Shown here piece by piece: positions 44,277 to 55,475 of a stretch of 64,000 bases of DNA. The stretch's first letter is position 1; every line of letters starts with the position of its first letter. Where the stretch lies: positions 1-64,000 of the forward strand of contig JANBPU010000034.1 of assembly GCA_027575805.1 (NCBI GenBank), given 5' to 3'. This DNA is from Mycoemilia scoparia. Its lineage: Eukaryota > Kickxellomycota > Kickxellomycetes > Kickxellales > Kickxellaceae. Below the pieces are notes generated by a model, which worked only from the letters and a program-made list of their open reading frames with translations, did not search any database and was not told the origin of the DNA. The translations under genes were made by a program, and so were the position numbers.

Positions 44277-45069
44277 TATGTATAATATATATGTATTTGT
44301 TTGTGCAAGTTGAGGTTAAAACCTGGTGCAAATCAAAGGGAGAGAAGAGAGAGAGAGAGAGATAAAGCAGTTTAGAAAAAGAAAGGGGGATTGGTAACCT
44401 AATAATATTTGACCAAAAAGCGCTCAAGTATCTCTCTCTCTATCTATCTTGTGAGATATTGTAGCAGTGCAATGGCAGTTGTTGATTTTTAATGATCAAG
44501 CCTAAAATTCTTGCCACTAAATTATATTTTGGTTAGACACGACCTGGTCTCTAATGTTTGTCATTATCTCTCCACAAAGGGCACCAGCTGCTGTATCCTT
44601 CTTGACTTGCGGTTGTCACATTTACATGTCCTTTACAGTGCCATTTACCGATCTTGCTGGTATTTAAAAGCTCGCTTCAAGAACAAGGGCTTCAAGCAAT
44701 TTTGCTTATAATAAACAGTATGCTATCACATTTTGTGCGGCAAAATATTCGCCTGTAAACCAATCCCCATATTCCCTCAAAAATGGACCTAAGGTCGCTT
44801 TTGACCCCTCATTTTTCTTGATTTGATCTGCCCCTAATATTTTTGATTAGCAGCATACTTGCAACGTCAGTTTCAGGCCAAAATGTTGAGTTGAGGTATG
44901 CACCAAGTGACTGTATGAAGGCAACCATAATTTCCTACTTTGCCAGCAACGAATCAAGTAGGCATTTGTGCTTTGTTACATAACAGACAACAAACAATTA
45001 ACCCTGGCACGCATATAGCATCATAATATTCGAACCCGGACCACATTTGTATTTAATTAGGCGATAACG
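44277..45069. other. Divergent promoter region of ACP1 and the PAC4-like gene
   Basis: About 790 bp between two divergent genes. A pyrimidine/GA run (AGAGAGAGAGAGAGAG near 44345) and CTCTCTCTCTATCTATC near 44432 flank the ACP1 side. A possible splice acceptor (TTAATTAG, 45060) lies ten bases before the ATG at 45070, so a 5' UTR intron is possible. No coding signal. Confidence 0.45.
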
Positions 45070-45875
45070 ATGGCTGAAGTAGAAGTGACTGTTCAAGACG
45101 CAAAGCCCAGATTTTCAACCCACGCATTTGCCGTTGATTTATATCCACAAGGGTCTTCTTTAGTAGATAGTACCAACAACGAAAGCCCAAGACCACTGAC
45201 TAACAGTAATGGTGTATTGCATATTGTAATAATTGCCAAGAACAATAGTGATGCCCAGATCGACCAAGCCCAAACTCAAAATGATGATGATGCCACTGGA
45301 AAATCCATGGTTTGGGTTTGGGCCTCCAAAAGTTCAAACCAGCAAGACTTTGGTAGCCAGCCATCAATGAATTCGGCTAGCATCAAGCCTGCAATATTGA
45401 CTTCCTTGGTCTTAGGGCTACCACCTTCGTCATCTTTCAACAATGTAAGATAGGAACTGTCAAAATTATGTATTTGCACAGACCTTAGTGAAACATATTG
45501 TTTATTTGTTTGTTTGTTTGTCTGTTTGTCTGTTGTTACTCTGTAGAGCATATCTATGAATCTGTTTGATCAAGGAGTAGCGAACTCCATGAACTGTAAT
45601 TCTATATCAAAAAATCTAGGTAAATACTGTGATTCCAAATGTGCCGATTCAATACAAAAATACAAGTATAAAACATTCATCAGATTCAAACAAAGTTTAT
45701 ACATTCAACTGTAGCCCAAAAGTTCAAGCGACCAGTGTATGTTATTCTGGACAACTCTATAAGCAACAGTGATGATCTCAACCTTAACTCTTCTCTGAGT
45801 GGCAACGAAAGTCAATGGACACAGATCGAAACTGCCATCATTTCAAAACTCAAGGAAGCTTTGTTAAAAAGTTAG
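45070..45875 (+). CDS. PAC4: Proteasome assembly chaperone 4 (PAC4/Poc4-like)
   Basis: Deduced exons are 45070-45444, 45547-45619 and 45715-45875, giving 202 residues. The order of segments follows PAC4 (PSMG4): FSTHAFAVDL near the start, a strand LHIVIIAK, MVWVWAS, then SLVLGLP with NSISMNLFDQGVANSMNC, NSISKNLAQKFKRPVYVILDN and a final helix WTQIETAIISKLKEALL. The human protein has SLLGD...LAQRLARKTNKQVFVSYNL in the same place. PAC3-PAC4 heterodimers help to build the alpha ring of the 20S proteasome. An acidic, Gln/Asp-rich loop of about 30 residues between the strands makes it longer than the animal protein (123). Similarity is low and rests on pattern order. Convergent with the IFRD gene. 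Confidence 0.68.
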
Positions 45876-46200
45876 TTTCAATAGTATTGACCTAATTGCC
45901 CTTTTGATTAGCTAAATGTGGTCAGATTTCACAACGCCTTAGGCAAAATTGGACTCTCAGGAGTAGTTACATATAAAATGGCTGGTGATTGGGCCAAAAT
46001 ATGATGAGGGTCCATTTCTGTCTATTTCACATTCGCGACTACTAGTGAGATCTTCCCAAATCGTAAATAAATCTAAAATCTAAAAATCATTATTAGGCGA
46101 GGCAAGCTATGAACAAAACAACAAAATAGAAACACTATAAAAGAGATTATACAGAAAAGACTAGTGGGTGGATGGGTAGGTGTTGGTTGTTTAGATATAT
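45876..46200. other. Short convergent intergenic spacer
   Basis: 325 bp between the 3' ends of the PAC4-like and IFRD genes. It should contain two 3' UTRs; nothing else is seen. Confidence 0.6.
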
Positions 46201-48320
46201 TTAGAGATCGTCGTCATCCTCATTGCCAAAAATCATATTTTGTTTTTCTAATCGACGCTTTTCTCTCTTGTGCTTCATGTCCAGAGTCCTGGCCTTTGCC
46301 AATTCAGAGCCTGGGTCTACAACAACTCTTTCGGTGGTCATTACTTCACTTTCGTGAGGGATGTCCAGCGATACCCCAAATATGGCCTGTACCAATGGGT
46401 TGAACATAAAGTGAGTATGGAACCCGGTTCCTAGGGTGTCTCTGAAAGTATAGACTCGCAAGATCTGTGTCCAGTGGTCAAAAGACACAATCTTGTTTCG
46501 AAACTTTAGCTTCAATAGTGGTGGATCGTTATTTGTCATCGTTCTAATGACATCTCTGAGTATGCTTCTCTGTTGGGCTCTGTCCTTCTGCTTGACTTTC
46601 TTGTTGCTATCTCGCAACATGTCTTGCAATGTGTTGATAAGTCTCTCCTGTTTCATATACCCAAGGCCAGCCTATTATCACCGTTAGCAGAATTTTCAGA
46701 AATGGTTAGTATTGGCGCCGCTATGAGGGATTGATTGCGGCGATTAAGCGAAATCGCTGTAGAATATGTCGCATTCAAAAATATCAAAGTATAATATAAT
46801 TACCCTATTTTCGGTCAAGTGGTCGTGGATGAATGCAAGGTTTTGAGCACTTGCCATCCGAACGCTCAAACTATCAGATTCGAGGAGTTGGAGATGTCTC
46901 TCAAAACAGGTCGCAAATAGGTCCTTGACCATGCCAGGATTGATCTGACCAACCAAAGTAAGCATAAATCCAAATGAGCTCAAAGCTTGCGTCAACATTC
47001 TGGGATCAGTAGCAATGCTAGAACGGCGACCATCAGGGGTCTTTGGAGGTGTCAGCGCAGCCTCAATGAGTTTCACAATTTTAATGCTGTTATTGAAATC
47101 TTCGACAGCAATAAAGTTGGAAATAGCCAAGGCATTCATTGCCTATTATACATATCATCACCATACCCAAATGTCACATGAATATTTTCTCGGAAAGGAT
47201 AATAATATGCCGCAGCGTTTTATCATAAATCAATGCGTCTGTAATAATGGCACCTTGTATTTACCTGAGCTCTTGTCGCCACTGATTTGGAATTGGAAAC
47301 TAGGTCTTCTAAAGCTGGTCGAACATCGTTATACATTGACTCCTCGCCATCTCCAAATATCACAAACCAGATTGCAATTCCTATATGTTTGGAGGAACCA
47401 TAGTAGCAACAGGGCAAAGTTAGAATATATGTATTTATCATTATCCACTGCGCAACTCAAGATCAATGTTTTTCACGTGGATTAAGCAGATTCCTGCATG
47501 GTCCGAGAAAATTTAGAGGTGTCCACATTATCAGCTTTCCAGAAGATTACTATATAATCCCCTTCAAATCTTTGAAGGGAAGCCAAACAAGGCCCATGTC
47601 TCCTTTTAATATCAGAAGAATCAAGAAAAAAATGTTTACCTTGTATAGCCAAAATGGCTTCTTTTTCCTGCTTGGGTTTCTTGAGACATCTCTTTAGGCT
47701 GTCCAGAATAGATACCTTGATATCATCTAGCTCGTCAGGCAGATAATTGTGTGCCAATACATTGACAATCGTGTTTAAAGCAGCGAGTCTTATACTATAC
47801 ACAAAGATAAAACGATTTATCATTCAGAATTGCAATAAAATAAAAGGTCAGATCATTGTGGCAGTAATATACATATGTGTGATTCAAGATTACATCAGAA
47901 TGAAACGTGATACTGTAATAGGGCACCATTGATGCTAATATTACTTCTGCCATTATCACTGTTCTGTTGCTAGAATACTTACGAAACGCGTTTTTCAGAT
48001 AATACTTCAAGAGCATCTTTTAGTCTTATTACACTGCCTTCGGGCGTAGAAGAAGAAAGGCCAGAGCCATCGGCACTATCTTGGCTATTTGCACCCTTGT
48101 CTCCCAGACCAAGCTGTTCCATACCAGTAGTATTCATGTCTAGAGCCCAGGAGTCAACAGAGGCATTATCATCAAAGTCTTCATCATCGGAAACGTTGCG
48201 GCTCTGGGCTCTGCTGCTGTAAGGGGAGCCAAAAGGAGAAGCTGTGGCCTTGGTGGCGGCTGTCTTTTTGAGCAACTGTCGACGAAGTTGGTTGTCAGTT
48301 GATTTTGACTGTGCAGGCAT
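46201..48320 (-). CDS. Interferon-related developmental regulator (IFRD) family protein
   Basis: Deduced exons are 48320-47983, 47794-47640, 47380-47265, 47142-46804 and 46671-46201, giving 472 residues, close to the family norm of about 450. The N-terminal 75 residues are disordered with DDEDFDDNAS. An ARM/HEAT-like region follows (LKDALEVLSEKRVSIRLAAL, ILDSLKRCLKKPKQEKEAIL, then FGDGEESMYNDVRPALEDLV), and the C-terminal block DRAQQRSILRDVIRTM with LKFRNKIVSFDHWTQILRVY is the IFRD C-terminal domain. Animal IFRD1 and IFRD2 act as transcription co-regulators and, for IFRD2, as a ribosome-inactivating factor; fungal members are little studied. The tail is basic then acidic (KREKRRLEKQ ... EDDDDL). 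Confidence 0.86.
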
Positions 48321-48575
48321 TGTGAATAGCTTTACGTTTAAACTGTGACGAATTATTTCCGCATAGATATAGAAATATCTGTATATCTGTATATCTGTAT
48401 ATAGGTACTAAAAAGTAATAAAAATAAGTTTGTGGATGAAAAGTGGTCTAAAAAAGAACTTTTTCAAGGGGCAGGGGAAGCTGAAATTTATATCCAGCCC
48501 ATAAGGAAACAATGAGCTTGGCAATTTGATGCCATGAGAAAGAAAAAAGTAAGGCTTGGGTCTGAGAAGTGCAGA

Positions 48576-48606
<31 letters not shown>

Positions 48607-49335
48607 ATAAAGAAGCATTATTTGTCCATTGATGATGACATTGCGGTTCTATGTTAAAGGGCACAAGGTCCCAAAATCAGATGGAGATTGCGGATTGCGG
48701 ATTGCTTGGAGACATGATACCATTAGAAAGTATACTAATATCCCGAAAGTGTATTTTTCCCCAGTTATTTTCATTACTATTGCGGCTGTATTACTAAACA
48801 TCCAAAATATATTCTGTCGCAGCTGTTTTGTATCTGTTAAGGAGCAGTATTTTGAAATATTCTGTGTGAAATATTTGAGTATACTGAAGAGTGCTGGAAG
48901 TCACCCATTTTGCATATGAAAACATGTTGGGGATGCCTTGAGCTAAACAAATGAGAAATCCATATTATGCGGGGATACCCATTTACCAATAGATCGGTCA
49001 ACTATTTCAGAAGCCTGCTAAGGCTTTTAAATACTAGAAATAAAGTCATACCCAAAGTAGACATGAATGCATGTGGATTTGCTGGGATAACCCATAACGG
49101 GGTATAGACCCAATTTATCTATGCAGACAGGTTACAAAAATCATGAGGATTGGCAGCCAAGGCCATTATCGGTTACAAGTAGTAGCAGTGGTAGTACACA
49201 ACTTTAGTATAAACCATTACGTGAGGGCAATAACCAGACGACATCAGAGCCATCGCATCATTCCAACTTTTGTAATTCATTCCTACTCTTGCATCATATT
49301 TGACATAATTACACACACACATTTATATATACAAA
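48321..49335. other. Divergent region between IFRD and SEC11 genes
   Basis: About 1 kb with TATATCTG repeats near 48375-48402 and a (TG)n microsatellite at 48582-48606. The open frame at 48629-48919 has no domain. It should contain both promoters. Confidence 0.5.
48582..48606. repeat. (TG)n microsatellite
   Basis: About twelve TG dinucleotides in the divergent region between the IFRD and SEC11 genes. Confidence 0.9.
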
Positions 49336-50486
49336 ATGGGGTCCAAAGTCACTTCGAAGCCAGCTGCTGTTAAACAAAAGCAAAGTATACGCCAGGTAAA
49401 TTCACATCTAGAATGCCTCAATAACATAGTTTCCCGAAAGGCCAATACCGAATTCAAACGCTAACCCCTTATGACTTGAAATAATACACAGATACTAAGT
49501 CAGATACTGATGGTTGCTAGTGTCCTTACCTCTGCTTTCATGCTTTGGAAGGGCCTGTCGCTTGCTACTAATTGCGAAAGCCCAGTTGTCGTTGTATTGT
49601 CAGGAAGTATGGAGCCAGCATTTTACAGGGGTGACATTCTATTTCTTCATAATGGATATTCGCCTATAGAGGTTGGGGAGGTTACAGTATATAAGGTCAA
49701 GGACAGAGATATCCCAATTGTTCATCGAGTGATGAATGTTCATACCGAGTAAGTTAGCCCAACCCTTTATCAACATACTAAACATTGTAGTGTTTGCATA
49801 TATATATATATGGATCATAATTTTTGAAGGGTGAAAGTTTACTAGTAAAACTGGACACCCATTTGGCTGTGATTGCCCCTATAATCAGTGGTCACCAAAA
49901 TTCATTCTTCAAAAATTATCACCCATATGGCAGAGTAGTCTCCTCTAAAAGGGCACTCGGATACACCCCTGGGTATTAGCCAATCATCACTGGGACTCCA
50001 GATAAAAAGCATAGCTTGTGGGCCTATTTTGAAGGGAATGCATGTGGAGGATATCTATCTGGTCCCTTTTGGTGGAGAACTTGCCATATGTATGCATTCC
50101 TATTTGTTCCTGACAAATATAACACCAAATTTATAATAACTGTTCTTATAGAGATAAAACAAATAAGCAATACTTGTTAACTAAGGGCGACAATAATCCC
50201 TCTGATGATCGCTCATTGTACAACAAGGGGCAGTTGTGGGTTGAACGGGAGGACATTCTAGGCCGTGTTCGTGGGTAAGTGATATTAAACTTCCTAGAAG
50301 TTTGGGATGAAATAAATGCATTGTGAACACACACACACATAAACATATATATACAACTTATGGTATGTTTCCAATAGGTATATCCCAAAAGCTGGCATGG
50401 CCACCATCTACATGAACGACTCACCAAAACTAAAGTACGCAGTTTTGGGCGTATTGTGTCTATTTTCTCTGGTTTCTAATGAATAA
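49336..50486 (+). CDS. SEC11: Signal peptidase complex catalytic subunit Sec11
   Basis: Deduced exons are 49336-49395, 49492-49748, 50152-50274 and 50378-50486, giving 182 residues. A single N-terminal membrane segment (about 21-45) precedes the S26 peptidase core: Ser59 in [10 protein letters not shown], His98 in PIVHRV and the Asp-containing loop [10 protein letters not shown] (from about residue 116), the ER-type Ser-His-Asp arrangement. A final hydrophobic segment ([14 protein letters not shown]) ends the protein. Sec11 cleaves signal peptides in the ER lumen together with Spc3, Spc2 and Spc1. Intron 2 is 403 nt, against about 100 nt for the other two, because two short inverted-repeat elements are inserted in it (49811-49925 and 49929-50085). 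Confidence 0.96.
49811..49925 (+). mobile_element. MITE family A, copy in SEC11 intron 2
   Basis: TGGATCATAATTTTTGAAGG at the left and CTTCAAAAATTATCACCCA at the right are inverted repeats; TA lies on both sides. The middle contains ACTAGTAAAACTGGACACCC and GGCTGTGATTGCCCCTATAA, also found inverted in the copy at 35060-35173. 115 bp. Entirely intronic. Confidence 0.85.
49929..50085 (+). mobile_element. MITE family B, copy in SEC11 intron 2
   Basis: A 157-bp insert that starts GGCAGAGTAGTCTCCTCTAA and ends GGTGGAGAACTTGCC, flanked by a perfect ATAT duplication (49925-49928 and 50086-50089). The left duplication overlaps the end of the family A element next to it, so this copy inserted exactly at the border of the older one. 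Non-coding. Confidence 0.85.
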
Positions 50487-51739
50487 TCCTAGAGAATAAG
50501 AGCCATGAAATAGCCTTTTTTGTTCGCTTATTTGTATGGTGCTACTTTTCAAAGCGATAGATGCTAATTTCCAATATACAGGTGGTATTTAATACTGCAT
50601 TAGCTCAATACATCATTTATAACAAACCCTTATTGTCAGCTAGAAAGCAGGCTCACACATACTTTGAGTGTTGGAATGGGGTGCATGTACTAATTGTTTG
50701 TCTTAGTAAACTCTATAAACGGAGTCTCCACCTTATTTAATATTCATTGCCAATTTTGATCATAGGAGTTTGAGCAGAATTAATATTCGTTTTTTGACAG
50801 AAGGGGGTTTTGACAGTGGCTTTGAGTGCAGGAAACACCAGTATTCGCGGGCATACATCAAATCCGCTCAGATGCAGTGTGGACTGATTTTGCAGGTTTG
50901 TGTTGTCATAAAATAGGAGGCAAATGGACCATGTGAGCCAGGCGGCAGCAAAGGCGAGCTTGTTTGTTACTGGTCGGATCTCTGGCTGATATTTCAGTCG
51001 CATCAGTTTTGTATAGTTGGCGCAATTCTGATCAAATTCTGTAGTATTCCATCCTTCTGTGTCACACACTCATTTTTCGATCTAGGCATACTCCATTTCT
51101 ATGATATGTTTGCTGGCTCTGGTTCATTAGTTTTAGCCCTTTGCGCTTGTACGTGCGTGTGTTCCACAGCTTGTCACCAGTTTCATAGGGGTCTAGCTCA
51201 TTCTCTATCGATCGTTGCTCCCTACTTTCCTGTTATATATGACTCTGCAACGCCCTCCTCCTATATCCCGCCGCCACCACCACCACCCTCACGATCAATC
51301 AATCTATTTATCTATCTGTTTATCTTTAGCTTTCCATCTCTTTTGAGATTTTTGTTACTTTGCCCATCCACCATATTTCATTACTTTAGCTGGTCACCTG
51401 AACCATCGGTCGATCTAGGCACCAGCCCCTAACTCAGTGTCATCCAAGTCAAACAAACCGCTTGACTTACTATTCTATCTCTCTGTCTCTGTTTCACTCA
51501 CTCATTTTTCCGGCTACGCTAGGTGGTAAGCAACAGTTACTGATCGCTTAAGCTTTTATCATCATCACTCCCTTGCAATATTTGGCTCTCCCCATATACA
51601 ACTATATATATATATATACATTTCATTGTGTTCCCAAAGTTAATTTATAGACGCTTTGTTTTCTTTTACTGCCACAACAGCACAGTCTTGACAGAAACGA
51701 ACCTTACATAGAACCATACAGATTAAACATTGATTAGTA
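50487..51739. other. Upstream region of CHO2
   Basis: 1.25 kb without a recognisable gene. The last 250 bp are pyrimidine-rich (TCTATCTCTCTGTCTCTG) with a TATATATATATATACA run near 51604-51619 that could serve as the core promoter or lie in the leader. Open frames at 50737-51069 and 51106-51432 have no domains. Confidence 0.5.
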
Positions 51740-54700
51740 ATGCCTATTCGTAAACGCCGTGGGGCCAAGAGCAAAAGTATCAGCCCGATTGCCGAACAAA
51801 TAGAAAGTTTGCTACAAAGCCCTAGTAAAAACCCGAACAATGGCTCTGATGCTTCTCTAACCAAGACCTCTCCCGAATCTATTTCAGAAACCACTACTCT
51901 TGTTGACGGAAGCAAGGCCGCCAATGGTGAGCTCCAAGATGGAAAGGGTCAAAAGTCCAAGCCGAACGGCAAGAATATGGTCGTAGCTGAGGACGAGCAG
52001 CCCCTCATGGGCCACATATCCAATGGAAAGAGATTTGTTGTCCCAAAGACCCATGACATGATCTCATCCCTGTTCGACCCAACAAAGTCAAAGACTGCGT
52101 TCGACTGGATCATTTTGGGCACATTGTCTCTGCATGCCATTGTCTATTTTGCATTTCCATCTCATATAAAAAAGCCACTTTTGCTTGCTGGCTTCATTTT
52201 CTGGAGACTCGCGTACAATGCTGGTCTTGGGCTGCTGCTCATGTGGCAGAGTAAGCGAAAGGGTGTGGTGAATTACTTGAAAGTCAACAAGGTTTTGACT
52301 GCCGACTCAAAGTGCAAATCGGCCGGCAATGGAGGTGGCGGGGCATTGTCGAAATGGGTGAGACAGCAGCTTGAGTCCAAGATGGGAATCGACTACGATT
52401 ATGATGCTGTTCCCATCGAATTCAATTCTTGGCTTCTTTATCGCCAGCTGGTTGATCTGGTGCTGCTAAACGATTTCTTTGCCTACTTTTTCTTTGGTCT
52501 CTGCTATATCGGATCATCGCCCGATGTTTGGTGGAAGGTGTTCATTCGCCAGGCTGCTGGCTGGATGCTCCTGGCCTTCAATGTCTGGGTCAAGGTAGAC
52601 GCACACCGCGTGGTTAAGGATTATGCCTGGTACTGGGGAGACTTCTTTTTCCTTGTCGACCAGTCTTTGACATTTGATGGTGTATTCGAGATGGCCCCTC
52701 ACCCCATGTACTCGATTGGCTATGCTGGCTACTATGGCGGCTCATTGATCACTGGCTCATACACTCTATTTTATGTCAGCCTGGCCGCCCACATATCCCA
52801 ATTCTTGTTCCTGTCCTTAGTCGAAAATCCCCACATAGAAAAGACATACGAACGCCCACCAACTGCCCTCAAGCTATGGCGCCAGAAAAAGGAGATGTCT
52901 AAGGCCCAGAAATCCGAGACTGGCGCTCAAAAACAAAGGCCAGATATTGCCGAGCCAACAGAAGCCAACGACAACCTCTCGTTTTCATCAGATGGCACGA
53001 GCAGCGTTGCATCAGAAATGGCCAACGATTCAGCCATATCTGCATGGACCCCTTACTTCCGTAATGAGCTAATCATATTCAAAAACATAGACCTGTTCCG
53101 TGCTTCAGATCTGATGTTGGTCTTGCTGGTTCTTTACGGCGTTGCTTTGCCCATTGCTGGATGTATAACATTCCCCTCCAGTTCCTTGGTTACCCAAGGA
53201 TGGATATTCTGGTTTGCTATTGGCCAGTGCCTATTTTGGATCCTATTCCGCACTCTAGGATTAGGGTACGTCCTTAAGCGCCAGAGCGATTCGCAGTGGT
53301 ACCTGCATTGGTTTATCAAGCACGGTGGAACAGCCCACGAAGCATTTTCCAGCTGGAGATCTATCTACAATGCCGCGCTAGTTATGAACTATGCCTCATT
53401 CATCCTGCTTACTGTCGCCGCCTATTTATGGAAGGGCACGCCTTCGGGCTCTAGTGTCCTCGGATCCAGTGGTTTCCTTGCCCCTACTCTGGGATTGCTG
53501 CTTATTGCATTCCACATATGGAGCTCATTATCAGTGTACGACACTCTCGGTGATTTCGGATGGTTCTATGGCGACTTCTTTGTCCAGAACCTTCCAACTG
53601 ATCGCCAGAAATTGGCCTTCACTGGAGTTTACAGATATCTCAATAACCCAGAAAAGGTTATAGGCCAATCAGCTTTCTACGGCCTTGCTCTGCTGGCCGG
53701 CAGCTGGGTTGTTCTTGGGCTGGCTATGACCATGCAGTGCGCCAATTTTTTGTTTTTGACATACGTCGAAACCCCACACATGTACAAGCTCTATGGATCT
53801 CAACTTAACCGTGACTCCGGCGTTGTTCGCACCATCAAGAATGCGCACTGGGCATCGCCCATCATCAAGGGACTTGGAATCGATCTGGTAAATGATGATG
53901 TTCATGCTCAGCCTCTGGAAGCTGTGGACAACGAGCCAGTGAAGGACATCTTGAAAATGATGGCCGAAAAGACGAACTCTGTCAGATCTATCCTCAATGA
54001 CACGAAGAACATGCTTACCAGTGCTACCACTAAGCTAGCCGAGCAAACTCTTCCAGCTGATCTGTCAAAGGTCAAGCACCTCAGCCATTATAGGATACAG
54101 CTTCAGGATAGTGCTCCGACTGGCGGGGTTGCTGCCAACATTATTAAGCCTGCATCGGGATCTTCCTTGTCGGAGTCCACCGTCAAGGATCTGGCTAGCC
54201 ACCCTCGCTACGTTCTTGGAGAGCCTATCCGCATGTCTTGGTGCGTCCCCACAACCCACTCACGTAAAGACTGGGTTGGCTTGTATCCTGTGACTTCCAA
54301 CCCATCCAGCCAGGTTACTATTGTTAGCTCCCAGAACAGATACGTGTATATCAGACCCGACGAAGAGCTTCTGTTTGGAATGGTTCCTGGCGACAGTGTA
54401 TTCGCCAGCATCACACATGGATTGACGTCTGTTCCTGAAAATGGGCCGGATGACAGGCTGAATGGTAACAGGGTAACCCCATCGTCGCCACCCGCATCAG
54501 ATAGCGACCAGTCTGACTCCGAGGAAAAGATTGTTGGAGTATACTATGGCGAGACTACCTTTAGCAGCAACTCATTGCCATGGAGTACTGGCATTTACGA
54601 GATGAGGCTGCATCAAGGAAACACTCACGTTGTTCTAGCAAAGTCGCCGCCTTTTGAAATCGTTGCTCCTAAGCTCTGGCCAGACTCACCTTCTTTGGAA

Positions 54701-55081
54701 ACAGTGGCCACGAACCTGCTGCCTTTGGTTAACAGGTGTCTGGCAGTGACGCTCACAGATGCTTCAAGCCACATTGGAACGCCTGTTCCTGGGCAGGTAG
54801 GATCATCAACACCACCATTGGTGAGTGAGATAAGCAATATGCGAGTCGAGATTGTTGAGCCACTTCACAGCGTAAATGACCTTCTGGCAACAGATGGCGA
54901 GCTAGATGAGCGACAGGCAGAGCGGTTAGCTTATGCCATAAGGGCCAGCTTTGGAATCGAGTTCGACCCAGCTGTTCTAGTTCATGCGGCAAAGAGCTCG
55001 GTGACTGTCCTGCGGGTTGCTGAAAGGATATTCGAGGCCAGAAGAACCCTTGAGGCGTTGTCAAGCACCAACATGAACTGA
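51740..55081 (+). CDS. CHO2: Phosphatidylethanolamine N-methyltransferase
   Basis: An intronless 1,113-residue ER membrane enzyme that makes the first methylation of phosphatidylethanolamine on the route to phosphatidylcholine, using S-adenosylmethionine. It has the fungal double architecture: two PEMT-type blocks, each with many membrane segments, a proline-containing SAM-site motif and an E-x-P-H motif. The first has APHPMYSIGYAGYYG (about 317-331) and VENPHIEKTY (about 361); the second has VYRYLNNPEKVIGQ (about 630) and VETPHMYKLYG (about 675). The C-terminal third is soluble: a SKICH-like beta domain (RMSWCVPTTHSRKDWVGLYP, then VVGVYYGE) and a long final region. It is longer than yeast Cho2 (869) through loops and the tail. 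GC-rich codon use suggests strong expression. Confidence 0.95.
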   Translation: MPIRKRRGAKSKSISPIAEQIESLLQSPSKNPNNGSDASLTKTSPESISETTTLVDGSKAANGELQDGKGQKSKPNGKNMVVAEDEQPLMGHISNGKRFVVPKTHDMISSLFDPTKSKTAFDWIILGTLSLHAIVYFAFPSHIKKPLLLAGFIFWRLAYNAGLGLLLMWQSKRKGVVNYLKVNKVLTADSKCKSAGNGGGGALSKWVRQQLESKMGIDYDYDAVPIEFNSWLLYRQLVDLVLLNDFFAYFFFGLCYIGSSPDVWWKVFIRQAAGWMLLAFNVWVKVDAHRVVKDYAWYWGDFFFLVDQSLTFDGVFEMAPHPMYSIGYAGYYGGSLITGSYTLFYVSLAAHISQFLFLSLVENPHIEKTYERPPTALKLWRQKKEMSKAQKSETGAQKQRPDIAEPTEANDNLSFSSDGTSSVASEMANDSAISAWTPYFRNELIIFKNIDLFRASDLMLVLLVLYGVALPIAGCITFPSSSLVTQGWIFWFAIGQCLFWILFRTLGLGYVLKRQSDSQWYLHWFIKHGGTAHEAFSSWRSIYNAALVMNYASFILLTVAAYLWKGTPSGSSVLGSSGFLAPTLGLLLIAFHIWSSLSVYDTLGDFGWFYGDFFVQNLPTDRQKLAFTGVYRYLNNPEKVIGQSAFYGLALLAGSWVVLGLAMTMQCANFLFLTYVETPHMYKLYGSQLNRDSGVVRTIKNAHWASPIIKGLGIDLVNDDVHAQPLEAVDNEPVKDILKMMAEKTNSVRSILNDTKNMLTSATTKLAEQTLPADLSKVKHLSHYRIQLQDSAPTGGVAANIIKPASGSSLSESTVKDLASHPRYVLGEPIRMSWCVPTTHSRKDWVGLYPVTSNPSSQVTIVSSQNRYVYIRPDEELLFGMVPGDSVFASITHGLTSVPENGPDDRLNGNRVTPSSPPASDSDQSDSEEKIVGVYYGETTFSSNSLPWSTGIYEMRLHQGNTHVVLAKSPPFEIVAPKLWPDSPSLETVATNLLPLVNRCLAVTLTDASSHIGTPVPGQVGSSTPPLVSEISNMRVEIVEPLHSVNDLLATDGELDERQAERLAYAIRASFGIEFDPAVLVHAAKSSVTVLRVAERIFEARRTLEALSSTNMN

Positions 55082-55475
55082 CGAGAATGGTCAATAAACA
55101 TATCATCGCCATACATCAGCAATCAATCAGCACGCACAAATATAGTAGTAGATGCCGTGTCTATCTATGATATATGTGTTTGTGTGCCTTTGAAACCAAC
55201 ACTTTTTCATAAAATTAAACAAGGATTATATAATTTTTAGCAGTTTATAAGTATCAACGGAATATAAATCTGTACGTTTTTGTTTGCAAATCAGCTTGTT
55301 GATATTAAAAGTGTAATTCAGAAGAGATATTTGATAGAAAAAACATACCAAAAAGAGTCATTAAAAGGAGATTGAAAGTTGAGCGATAAATATATGATAG
55401 ACAAGTGGGTTTAAAAGTACGGAAATGAGGGGTATATAAGGGTGGGAGACAGAAGCTGATTTTGTCGCAGCCAGG
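55082..55475. other. Convergent spacer between CHO2 and VPS74
   Basis: 394 bp containing the 3' ends of two converging genes. AT-rich; no other feature seen. Confidence 0.6.

Noticed and set aside
51949..55112. Several antisense open frames within CHO2
   Set aside because: All lie opposite the 1,113-codon frame with strong family motifs, and their composition mirrors that frame.
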